Origin: Entrophospora sp. SA101
Lineage: Eukaryota; Glomeromycota; Glomeromycetes; Entrophosporales; Entrophosporaceae
Reading direction: 5' to 3'
Assembly: GCA_958430865.1 (NCBI GenBank)
Contig: CAUDNR010000655.1
Location: forward strand, 2,634-27,207
DNA length: 24,574 bases
The position numbers and the translations under genes are program-made. This document shows positions 8,981-19,117 of the stretch, one piece after another (position 1 is the stretch's first letter; each line of letters opens with the position of its first letter). The notes below the pieces were generated by a model that worked only from the letters and a program-made list of their open reading frames with translations, had not been told where the DNA came from and searched no databases.

Positions 8981-11279
8981 CTAATTATTTTCACTTAAAT
9001 CTATTTTAATATTCTTTTTCTTAAACAAAAGAGGAATGTTGTATTTTAAATAATATAGTTGTCTATTTTCAAAATTTAAGAGATCATAAACTACTGATTG
9101 TTCTTTTTTTTGGCCACCACCCATACAAGTTTTACCGTAAAATAATTTAACATGATGATGGTTCTTTTTTTCAACACTGGAAGATGAAAATAGAAGCAAG
9201 GATAATTCTTGCCTTTTCAAATCTCTAATGAACTGTGGTATATGCATGGAGAGCACATGCATATATGGTGAAACATCTTCTTTATGATAAATTTCTGAAA
9301 AGTTTTGAATCCATTGTTTTGTGTCATTTTGAAAATTATCTATTTCATGATCGCTTAAAAGAGACCTTCTTATTAACCTATATAATCTAATAAATTCCTT
9401 CCATAGATTTTCTATTTTTATTCCTTTTCCATCATTGTAAAATTTAGAAGCCTGAAAATTTTCTAAAAATGTTAACTTTTGAGTGCCATTTAAACCTGTC
9501 CATTTAAATTTTGAACTTTTTAGATCAAAAAATTCAAATTTAGAAATTCCAATTCTTTTGGCTTCTAAAATTATTTGATTAGAAATTTCTTTTTCAAATT
9601 TTTTTGGGTTACGATTAAGATCATAAAACAAAGATTCAAATAAAATATCACTTATCCTTAGCATTAAATGGAGCTCATCTGGTATCCAATTTTTATAATC
9701 AACAAGTGGTAATAGGCAATCGTAATTATAACCTTTTGAAAATAAATAAATGTAAATAATATAATATATACATCAGAAAAATGGGTTATGCATACCCTGC
9801 ACAAATGTAGGTGATTCAAATATAATATATGTATGTATATGAACTTTATACATGCTGTTTGGCATATTTTATATGTAAATCACCTGCATTGGCATGGATA
9901 TGCATAAATATAATATACAACACCATTTTCCTGATTTAGTTATTTTTTTCTACATATAAAATTTAAATAATTACTTTTAGTTTTTGAGTTATAATCATTA
10001 CTCCACTGGAGCTCCATATTTGCTCTTTGTGATTTAGAACAATTGCAATAAAGACAAAAATGCTCAGCTGTAGAAGCCTTAATACCACGAACCAATTGCA
10101 TGAATTTCCAATCTGCAGACATAAAAAATTCAACGTTCCAATAGGTATTTTCTGGATCAATATATCCATTTGTTTTCAAATTAGAAAGTTCTTCATTAAA
10201 TAATGACCAGCAATATTCTAAAGAAGTTTTATTTTCCTTTCCAATATAAATACATATACTATAATTAATAATAATAAAAATTATATGTAATTAATATTAA
10301 TAATTAATGGATTATAGATAAATAAATAAATAAAAATAAAAAATTTACCAATATTGATGGCTTGGTTTTAAGACATCTTCACTTTCATTTAGTAGACAGA
10401 ATGTCAATATAACTTGGCTCTGAACTTTTCCAACCAAATGACCATCACCACTTAATTTGATTTTTAATGTATAATTAAATAAATTAAATGTTTTTGAAGA
10501 TTTTAATAAAGGAATTATAATATTTAATATGTGTATAATTGAATGATAGGCTCCATCACTTGATTCAACATTTTCATCATTATCATTGATATTAAATATA
10601 TTAATTGGAACTAAGTTATTGATGATGTTTTGGATTACTTGACGCCTATTCTATTTTATAATACCTTTCTAACTCTGGGTAATTTTTTGAAAGTGATCTA
10701 TATGCATCCCTAGAAATCATTGCTTCATCACATGAACGCACAACAGCATCTTGCCTTAATATTAAGTTACCATCAGTAATGTTGGAATTCATAAAATCTA
10801 TCTCATAATCTATATTATCAATTTCTAAAGTAATTTTTTTCAGATTAAAAGAAGTCATATTAGAATTTTGTAATACTTCTTTTGCATTATAATATATTTC
10901 CTTTCCAACTTTTTTAGCCTTTCATTTTTCTGTGATGTTGAACTTAAATCATTAAAGACTTTAACTTGGTTGAGTTGTTGTTGGAAAAGTTAGAGGATAA
11001 ACTTGCATTAGCAGAAGAGTTGGTAGATGGATTAGGACTCATAGAAGATGGTAAGGAATGAAAAAAGTTTTTTTTTTTTTTTTGTTATATACCATAATTA
11101 TAAATAAAGTTTGAAATATATTGTGCATAGCAAATATTACATAGATACTTGCCAACTTCTAACCTAATACCATTATCTTTACATTTGATCAAGGCATCTT
11201 CAGTTACCCTTCTCCACTTTGTTGATTGGGTATTATGACATAAATGACAAATTCTTTCTTGCTTTTTTGTTTTTCTCAT
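8981..11279 (-). pseudogene. Transposon gene 2: transposase-like protein, frameshifted
   Basis: The minus-strand start at 11279 opens with a zinc-binding module (C11-X2-C14 ... C47-X2-C50). Next come a Ser/Asn-rich linker, a segment with LRQDAVVRSCDEAMISRDAY (10858-10646), a conserved-looking SADWKFMQLV followed by CLYCNCSK (10120-10020), and a C-terminal part with YMHVLSMHIPQFI, an HHH-containing segment, a GGGQ stretch and LLNFENRQLYYL, ending at 8981. Two introns restore the frame: 10348-10259 (GT-AG) and 9974-9733 (GT-AG). A likely first donor lies at 11092-11091. At least three frame changes remain, near 10950, 10910 and 10644. The layout recalls multicopy proteins I associate with Glomeromycotina genomes, but I could not place a DDE/DDD triad, so the transposase role is an inference. 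Confidence 0.55.
9787..9906. mobile_element. 120-bp MITE-like foldback inside transposase intron
   Basis: The arms 9787-9831 and 9863-9906 are imperfect inverted repeats about 45 bp long. Both begin with TATGCATA and share AGGTGATT and an AT-rich end; the loop is about 31 bp. The element lies wholly within the 242-bp intron 9974-9733 of the transposase-like gene, which explains why that intron is longer than its 90-bp neighbour. It has no coding capacity. Confidence 0.7.
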
Positions 11280-11535
11280 TTTTAGAAGTCAATATAGTGT
11301 CCTAACTAAAAAAATATACTAATCTTCAAAATGGGATTATTCTTGACCAGTCTATTTTGAAATGGGATTACCAAAGTAGTGAGTAATATGAATATAGATG
11401 AACAAGTTTGCTTAGGTGCACAAGTGTGACTGTTATGTGAGTTATACGCATGTGTGCGGTGAAATATGGCGGTACGCAGTTTTTTATATAAAAAACATAG
11501 AAAATTGATCTACATTTAGATATCACAGGGCGTCA

Positions 11536-11557
11536 ATCGAACAAATTGGCCCATATG
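11536..11557 (-). repeat. Candidate right terminal inverted repeat
   Basis: The reverse complement contains GGGCCAATTTGTTCGAT, matching the left terminus at 18 of 22 positions. It lies 278 bp upstream of the transposase-like start. Confidence 0.45.
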
Positions 11558-11632
11558 TATAGTGCAGGACACCTAGTCCCTACAACTTTTATTAGTCTTG
11601 CAAATCCTTTAACTCCTCCGAAAATGGAAATG

Positions 11633-11642
11633 NNNNNNNNNN
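11633..11642. other. Scaffold gap (10 N)
   Basis: Ten undetermined bases mark a join between contigs. The second contig enters the 4.6-kb duplicated block 4 bp after the gap, so linkage across this point rests on scaffolding and not on read sequence. Confidence 0.98.
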
Positions 11643-11725
11643 CATATTTATTTCTACGTTTATCAAATTCGCGATTTTAATTGGTCAATCAACAAATAGC
11701 ATGGGTTAAAATTTTGTGTTCCCAG

Positions 11726-11907
11726 AACGGTGTCTCCTGTTTTTTCACCAAGCATCTGAACATTATTTAATTTCATTATTTGAAAATGCAAATTCACATA
11801 TTGGACATAGCACAATAAGACAAGGTGATCTTCAATCAGTTATAAATATTGCAAATGGAAGGTGTCCATGTGTAGCTGATGGCAGCTGTCATTGCCTTGA
11901 CAATTGA
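11726..11907 (+). pseudogene. Histone H3-fold exon relic, copy 2
   Basis: Same as the segment at 80-261, with the possible CAG acceptor (11723-11725), the ASEHYLISLFE core and the roughly three-residue loop deletion. The sequence upstream is lost in the N gap, so any earlier exon would have to lie there or further left. Confidence 0.45.
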
Positions 11908-12271
11908 GAGCTTGTTTGCGGATGTAAAATTTAAAATTCTTATTAATTAATATTGAAAATATATTACAAATTGTTAAATCATAATCATATTGATAATGTT
12001 AAATTTTAATTCCTTGTATTGGTCTGGTAGTGAGCAACAGTTATTATTTTTTCAATAGCTATAAATTTTATTTAGATACTATAGAAAGAATTAGCAAATG
12101 ACTCATTTTAACATTTCATTTATTTTTACTATTAATTTTTTTGCATAATCTTAATACTCAATTAATTTTAGTAGCTAAAAAATTAAAGTATGATAAAATA
12201 TGACCAATTGTATGCAATGATATTTTCCAATAAATATGATTGCAAGATACTATCTTGTAATAAAAATGTTG

Positions 12272-12566
12272 TTAATTAAGTTTTTCATTTCCCTCCTCTT
12301 CCTCTTCCATTTCTTCAACATCCTTATAATCATCATCAATTCCTTTCATTTATCTGTTAGATATATATTGATATCTTTTTGCATTGAAGCAAAAGATTTG
12401 ATAAGTCATGTAATTCTTTTTTTCTTTCATTATTATGGTTATAATTATTATTGTTATCATCATTATCATCATTAAAACTTTCTTCAGATTATATTCAAAC
12501 TTACTCAATGCTAAGTGTTTAGAATTGTTTTTTTGAATAAGTTGCTTGGACTGTTGTTGCTGCTGT
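12272..12566 (-). pseudogene. Unidentified Gln-rich to acidic coding relic, copy 2
   Basis: Duplicate of the relic at 626-920: Gln-rich, Asp/Asn-rich and acidic segments in non-continuous frames, ending at the stop 12274-12272. Product not recognised. Confidence 0.3.
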
Positions 12567-12954
12567 CATGACAGACATTCTGGGGGGGTTAGGAAAAAAT
12601 ATAGTTTCACAAATTAAAATTGTGTAAGAGGAGGACTCTGGAAACTTCTAATTGAGGTCTTGGAAACAACATTAAGGGTAATAGTAATGCACAAATATCA
12701 TTTAAAATATTACTTGATGTTAATATTGATGTGTTTCTCAAAAAATCAAATATATTGTTTATGTGATTGTATCATAATACTACTATTTTTAAAACTGGTT
12801 TGTTTTTTCAGCAATTCACAATTACAAAGTAATTCAATTAAGAGTAAAAAACGGAAATTAATTATTAAAAAAGGATTATATTAATATTAAAAATACTTTT
12901 CAAACCAATAATTTCTAAAGCAAGAATTCTTTTATAAATATAAATATACACCAA

Positions 12955-15363
12955 TTATTCTTGTACTTCAGGCTCTGTTATTGTTTCTGCTTCTGTAGTA
13001 CCAAATATTCTCAAGAAATGATCTAACCCAGATGTAAATCAAAAATTTGGCCAAACTACCAAATTTCATACGTATCTGTAATTTCACCAATATTTTCAGT
13101 AATATGAATCAATTCATTCCATGTTTAGATTGAAATATTCCGAACAATCAAAAAAAAAAGGAGATAAAAGGGCAAAGAATAAATATTTATTATAACTTGC
13201 AAAAAAATCAGTTATAGTTAATTATTATAGGATATATTATACCTTATATCAGAGCCACAAACAGCTATATATTGACCACTGTAATCCCAAATAACTTTAT
13301 TAATCTTGGTATTTTCTAATGTTAAAGTGTGGACATTTGTTTGTTTTCTTAAATCCCATATTTTAATCAAATTATCTTCTGAGCTTGTTGCTAAGTAAAA
13401 TCCATTTTCTGAAAATGACAATGATTTAACTTTTCCTGTGTGTCCTTCCATTGTTGTGACATTTTGTTGTGCTTTTATATCCCAAATTCTAACAACTGAA
13501 TCATTTGTACCTGTTCCTAATATAAGACCATCAGGATGAAATTTCACACATGAATATCCTAATACATTTATTATATATAAATATATGAGTAAGCAGGTTA
13601 TTTATATAGTAAAAAATCAAATAAATAATAAATAAATATAAATACAAACCATCTTTACATCACTATTTTCTATTTTAACCAGTGTTTGTGCAGTAGCAAT
13701 ATCATGAAAACCCCAGGTCAAATCTTCAGAAACTATACCAAATAATCTTTGGTGGGATTTAAAGCTATACCAGTAATTTCTGCATTGTGTATTGAAATGG
13801 CACTGGAGGTTTTATATCCTGATTTTATTAAGAAAAAAATTTTTTTTGAGTTTTTTATATTTCCACTCGAAAATAAATAAATAAACAATAATTAACTTTT
13901 TTACCTTTTTTGGTATTATTCCAAATTCTAACACTTTTATCAGTGCATGCTGTAAATACAATATCTGATTCACTAGCTTCAGCTTTCTCTCTCCACAAAA
14001 CATTTGTAATTTTTTTTGTATGGCCTTTCAATGGACTTACTACTTTACCTTCTTCAAGATCATAAATCAATGCTTTTTTGTCAATGCCACCTGTTAAAAC
14101 TAATTTTTCTGTCTGATCTAAATCCATACATAATATTCCAGACGTTGAGGAGTTGTGTAAGGCCGGAATTGTAGAAATTTGAGTAAATGTTTTGATTGTA
14201 TCAGCAGGTGTAAGGCTTGGTGGTGGTTTTCTTTTTTTACATCCCTTTGATAAACTAATTTAAAAAATTTTTTTTTAATCAAGTATAGTTTAATTTTAGA
14301 ATGCACATATATATTTTTTTTTTTTTTTAGAATCAAATGATAATTAGTTAATAGAAATTACATACACTACACTGGCTTCTACTAATTTTTCAATGATTGA
14401 ACTACCTATGCCTTTTTCCTCATCAACCTGCATCTTTTGTGTCTCAGATGTAGATGTATCTGCAGGTGGTTGAATTTCAATATGAGATTTGATATTTGCT
14501 AATGCACTTTTTTTGTTTTTTTTTAAAATAAAATTTTAAAATTAAATATAATCAACAATTATAAAGCTTGCTTAGTTAATGAATTAAAATTTTTTTTAAA
14601 AAACATACTCTCTTGCAACATCCCTTTCTTTAATGGTTCTGGCAATCACTCAACAAGCTGCATCATATTGAAACAAAGCATGGCTCAATTCTTGTTGTGC
14701 TTCTTGATATTTTCGTTTCAAAGTAAAAGATTCTAACATTAAACTATCCCCATTCATTTTGAAAAGCTGTCAACAATGATGGTATGGAAGAAAAGGTTTG
14801 TGGACGAGGTTTTACTATTTTTGTATCTGATTATTATTAAGAAAAAAATTTTTTTACAATTAAATGAATGATAAGTAATATATATATAGATTTTATATTA
14901 TATATATATATAACATAACAAATTATAGAGTTCAGATAAATTTCTAAATCATATCAAAAATAGGTCAGAAACAGCTTCTAGTTGTTTACTTAATAGTTGA
15001 TATCATCATAACTACCATTCATTCAAACATCTGGTATAAATATTTATTTATTCATCAAAATTTTTTCTTCCAAAAAAAAACTTACTTGTTTTTACTCCTA
15101 ATAGATCTTCTTCGGATAAATCCTCATTAGTCACAGGCTCCTTTCCAGTTTCATCTATATATTTGATAATCAACCTTTTTTCATAAAGTTGTTCTGACTT
15201 TTTGGAAACCACAGGTTCTTCAGGCACTTCTCCAGAAACTATTATTATTTTTATATTATTATATATATTAAATCATCAAAATAAATAAATTTAAAGTTTC
15301 AATCTTTTTTTTTTATCTAAATAATGAAGCATCCAATTAAAAGTATTTACTTGTACAAAACAT
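12955..15363 (-). pseudogene. PRP19: PRP19 pseudogene, copy 2
   Basis: Exons map at 15363-15351, 15238-15086, 14826-14609, 14506-14366, 14254-13905, 13818-13650, 13558-13243 and 13139-12955. All the lesions of copy 1 are present: the extra G (14748-14751), the TGA (14652-14650), single-base losses near 13739 and 13654, and GG at the final acceptor (13141-13140). Because none differs between copies, the damage predates the duplication or the two copies are one locus. The nearby capping-protein and Nab3-like genes show no such errors, which argues against poor base calling as the whole explanation. Confidence 0.88.
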
Positions 15364-16244
15364 CAGCATAGTGAAAACTTGAAATGTCACACTAATTTTT
15401 TATATTGTGCAGCGTAGCTTTACAATACACGGCAAACATTCTGGCAATAAAAAGTAAGTGATAAACTGGATTTGAATTGGATCTGAACTTGATCTCCAAT
15501 TTAGAGAGGTAACAACTATATACTGGCGAAGTTTCAGAAGCAATGAGTTCTGTATAACGTTTCATGTAACAACAAACTTCCACTATGCTCAAAACATCAC
15601 CAACTATTATTTATACTTTAGAAAAAAAAAACGTTGCGTATATTTATATTTATTAAAAAAATTCCAGGTTGTAGATCACTGTATAGATCAATTATTACGT
15701 GAAAATAAAATTTTGGCCGAGTTAGGTCAAAACCGACTTATCGCATGACCAACTTATGTTAGCTTAATATATATAGATCTACACTCGTACAACGTCAAAA
15801 TTTTGTTATTTAAAAGCTTTTTTATCCCAAAAAAAAAAAAAAATAGCATAATAATGTCGTATTAAAAATTATTATGTTCATATTTTTTTTTTTTACTATA
15901 TACTCTCTTCTCTCTTCTCTCTAGCTTATCAAGTATATTCATTCTTTTCTTCCCTCTTATTTTCTCCAAAAGAGGTGTTTTTATTTATTACAGTAAAATC
16001 AATCTCACCATGTAAATAATAAAACATATACACAATGTAATATGCTTTCGAACCAATTATCGTATTAATGAATTCGCCACAGGTAACCTTTTCTTTGGTT
16101 TCAATAATACTTCAAAAAATCATTATAATTAATTAACTTTTTGTTTACTTTTGTTAAAGATATCAAAACGCATTTACTATATATATATAGACGAAATAAA
16201 CAAAAAATTATAAAACTCTATAATAATAAAACAACAGAAATCAC
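15364..16244. other. PRP19 upstream and start of helicase intron 1, copy 2
   Basis: Non-coding as far as I can tell. From 16244 downward it reads as intron 1 of the helicase gene (donor GTGATTT). I found no helicase exon 2 on the minus strand before the PRP19 start at 15363, so the rest of that gene is missing or far away. Confidence 0.5.
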
Positions 16245-16365
16245 CTTTAATTGATTCATTGTCATCAGTTGTTTCTGTATCTTTTATTTTTGAGGGAGTA
16301 CTTTTTGTAGCAAATCCACGTGCTGGATTAGCGGGTTTCTTTTTCTTTTTTGATTTTGGAGGCAT
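16245..16365 (-). CDS. DHX29/Ucp12-type DEAH-box helicase, first exon only
   Basis: The exon starts with ATG at 16365 and encodes about 40 residues: a Lys-rich start (MPPKSKKKKKPANPARGFAT) and then an acidic, Thr-rich stretch, ending at a GT donor (AAAG|GTGATT) in phase 1. The PxARGFATxSxPSK block after a poly-Lys start is the typical N-terminus of fungal DHX29-like/Ucp12 RNA helicases, which act in translation on structured mRNA leaders. Those proteins exceed 1,200 residues, yet no further exon is seen before the PRP19 start about 880 bp away, so the gene is truncated here or interrupted by the duplicated block. The family call rests on a short N-terminal motif. Confidence 0.55.
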
Positions 16366-16549
16366 TTTATTTTTTTTTTACAATTTTTATTTCAAAATAC
16401 GAAGTATCTATCACATGACCATGATCTGTTTATTATTAAATTAACCAATAAATATAAACATAATAATAATAATAATATCAACTACCCCTGTCTTTATGAA
16501 AATAATCAAATGTTTTCTAAATAAAGCCGTATCTCAAAATTTTTCATTC

Positions 16550-16620
16550 TGCAATGCAATTGGAAAAACACCGTATCGGTATACATTTGTACACAGTTGA
16601 GCATTCAAAATTGCATTGCA
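16550..16620. repeat. 12-bp perfect inverted repeat
   Basis: TGCAATGCAATT at 16550-16561 pairs exactly with AATTGCATTGCA at 16609-16620 across a 47-bp loop. It could be a small foldback element or a chance AT-rich palindrome. Confidence 0.6.
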
Positions 16621-16824
16621 TTCATTACTTTTTCTCACTTAACAGTGCTAATTTGTCAAGACAATCAAGAAGAACTATAGAGAGTGTGCATGTTTTTCAC
16701 TAAATTAATCAAAAATGCCGTCTTTGAAAATATACAAGTACCAACCAACTATTACATACTAGATTATTTTAAAGTCCGTAACAGTGGAGTGTTGTTATTT
16801 AATGTATCATTATTATTGTTGCTG

Positions 16825-16827
<3 letters not shown>

Positions 16828-16878
<51 letters not shown>
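16828..16878. repeat. (TTA)n microsatellite
   Basis: About 16-17 tandem TTA units. The poly-Leu frame here has no other protein-like content and is not a gene. Confidence 0.9.
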
Positions 16879-16879
<1 letters not shown>

Positions 16880-17283
16880 TACTAATTTTTTAAAAAATAG
16901 AAGGGTTAATGAAAAGATATAAGGATCCTTGAGTAATGTAACTAGAATCGTTGATTTATTTCGTTTCACTCATTCATTCATTAAAAAGAATTTTATTAGT
17001 TTCCTTCAAAAAATGATCTATGGTTAAATGAACTAATTATTGTTTAAAGAAAAAAGATCAAAATACCCTAATTGATATATAATGCATTACTAGTAGTAAC
17101 AGATAATAGTACTGTCATTAATAGTTATGATTTAGTTATATGATGGTCATTTTTAATAATAATAAAATGCATTTAGCAATGCCTACTACGCATGGATTTC
17201 AATGCCGTTTGTTTGCATAGTATCTGTTTGATTGACATTTTTTTTGGTGTTAAAAGAGCAGGGTTGTTCTATGTTATTTGATG

Positions 17284-17398
17284 CCTCTAAAAATTTCCTG
17301 GTCCGTTCAATCTGTGAATCATCCGGATCACACGTTCCATCCTACTGATTATGCGAGTTTCCATTAATCCAACGGATGTATGGATTAATTTTTAGAGG
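17284..17398. mobile_element. 115-bp MITE-like element with 12-bp inverted ends
   Basis: CCTCTAAAAATT at 17284-17295 is the exact reverse complement of AATTTTTAGAGG at 17387-17398. TCCGTT motifs just inside both ends extend the partial symmetry. No clear target-site duplication is seen in the flanks. Confidence 0.5.
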
Positions 17399-17494
17399 TA
17401 AATGACGGATGAACGGATGACGAATATCCGCAGATCGCATCACTATCACTATATCTAATACCAAGGACATCAATATCAAAATTCCCTATTTGAT

Positions 17495-17865
17495 ATTACT
17501 AATGATAATTATTGTATATATAACATTGTATTGTATCAATGTTTGTTTTCTTTTATGGTTGGTTGGACGACGGATGATTGTTACGCGACCATCAAAAATA
17601 TTCTAGTTGGTATTATTAATGGGTAGCAGGTAATAATATTACGTACTGTGGATCCGTTTGAAGAAAACAAAGATTAATACAGTGTTATATATACAATATG
17701 AATCGTTGATAATAATAGTATCATTCATCACCTGTTCCCATTAATAATATATATCAACTAGAATGTTTTTGATGTTTGCGTAACAATAATCCATCGTTTA
17801 ACCATAGATCTGTCTAAGCAAACATTAATGCTACAATAAACATTATTGTTAGTAATTAAGTGACT
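17495..17865. mobile_element. Large imperfect inverted repeat (foldback/MITE-like)
   Basis: The left part (about 17495-17631) matches the reverse complement of the right part (about 17729-17865) in a series of blocks: ATTACTAA, ATGGTT, ATTGTTACGC, CATCAAAAA, ATTCTAGTTG, TATTATTAATGGG and CAGGT, in the same order with small gaps. The best-matching core arms span about 17555-17631 and 17729-17805. The loop is about 100 bp and non-coding. The transcript of this region could form a long hairpin. Confidence 0.65.
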
Positions 17866-18402
17866 AATTATTGTTACATGAGAGCTTTTCAATAGAAACG
17901 CGTGAAACTCTGAAAATAACATTTTAAAAAAGATCTACATTTCAAGGGTGACAGTTATCAAGAACAGTCCTTTTTCTGGTTCAAAATTCCAAGAAGCCTG
18001 ATTTAATTAGTTAATTAAAGGAACCATTATAAACATTGTGATGAATATGATACAACAATATGGGGACAAAGGAAGGATTAAACAACAATAATAAAAATAC
18101 CAGAGCAATTAATTGCAACCTATTCTTTGGTCTCTCTGGCGCAAAATCTATACTATACTTTCACTATTTCTATTAAGTCATTATTAATATCTTATTCTCC
18201 ATCTCTTTATATTAACCCGATCATGAATTTTGATTTTTCTTATTATTATTAGTAATAATTTAATGTCGATCAAATACTATGCAGATGATTACTTTTTATA
18301 TAATAATAATAATATATTTAGTGATGCAAGTCAACAACCTCTATTAACTGAAAAAATCCAACTGTTAACAATAAAAAGATTATTAATACAAATTATCAAA
18401 GA

Positions 18403-19038
18403 ATGGAAGCTTTAGAATCGACCCAAAACCAAGAAGAGATAGTGCCTTTACAAATCCCTGTATTTGAAAATACATCTACAAATCCATTGCTTGACTCATC
18501 ATCGCTGCCATCATCAAATGAACAAACCACTCATATTAATGCGCCAAATCAAAACACCAGTCAAGAAATGATTGAAAAAGCAAAAGAACCTATTAATAAT
18601 AGTGAACCACTACCTAAAAATGAAGATAATGACAATATTCAAATTGAAAGTAATAATATGGAGCTTGTTTCTTCCAATGTTCAAGAAGTTAAAAACAACA
18701 CAAATATTTCTTCAAATGAGTCTGGCCTTTATGAATCTCGAATCAATAGCATTAATAATAATGATAACAATAATAATATTTCTAATAATAATGATAATAA
18801 TGATAATGATAATAATGACCAAGGTGATAGTAATAATAATAATAAGGAAGAGTCGATGAATTTTGAACATGGACAACAAACTTTACAACGACCAAATTTC
18901 AATATTGCTAATCCTAATTGGAATACCCAAACTAATAATCTAGATAATACTGATCAAAATTTTGATATAGAATATCACCATAGGTTTCGTGATCATTGCT
19001 CTCCAAATTCCCAAATAGGAAACGAAAAATCTGATGAA

Positions 19039-19117
<79 letters not shown>

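Larger units (their letters stand above)
7880..11557. mobile_element. Putative two-gene DNA transposon, convergent genes
   Basis: Two damaged genes converge: a C2H2 zinc-finger gene (+, 8159-8872) and a transposase-like gene (-, 11279-8981), with 108 bp between their stops. The 22 bases at 7880-7901 match the reverse complement of 11536-11557 at 18 of 22 positions, and this candidate inverted repeat starts 279 bp and 278 bp outside the two start codons. The symmetry supports real termini, though the exact ends and any target-site duplication are not resolved. Both genes carry disabling changes, so the copy is probably non-autonomous. I cannot assign it to a named superfamily. Confidence 0.6.
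11647..16252. repeat. 4.6-kb direct repeat, copy 2
   Basis: Second copy of the block at 1-4606, same orientation, no difference found in the comparisons made. It ends at 16252, eight bases inside the first exon of the helicase gene, which continues normally in this copy and is replaced by unrelated sequence in copy 1. Copy 2 therefore keeps the more natural right-hand context. Confidence 0.95.
16366..18402. other. Divergent intergenic region with inverted repeats
   Basis: About 2 kb between the helicase exon (-) and the Nab3-like gene (+), presumably with both promoters. No coding exon is seen. It holds a (TTA)n microsatellite, a short 12-bp inverted repeat, a 115-bp element with 12-bp inverted ends and a large foldback, listed separately. 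Confidence 0.6.

Noticed and set aside
7615..11308. GTGTCCTAACTA found at 7615-7626 and 11297-11308 as possible element ends
   Set aside because: The 12-mers are direct, not inverted, and not symmetric to the two genes; the 7880/11557 pair fits better.
16259..16444. 61-codon plus-strand frame over the helicase exon
   Set aside because: Antisense shadow of the Lys-rich helicase start, giving Phe/Gly runs.
16684..16893. Plus-strand frame with poly-Leu
   Set aside because: Produced by the (TTA)n microsatellite.
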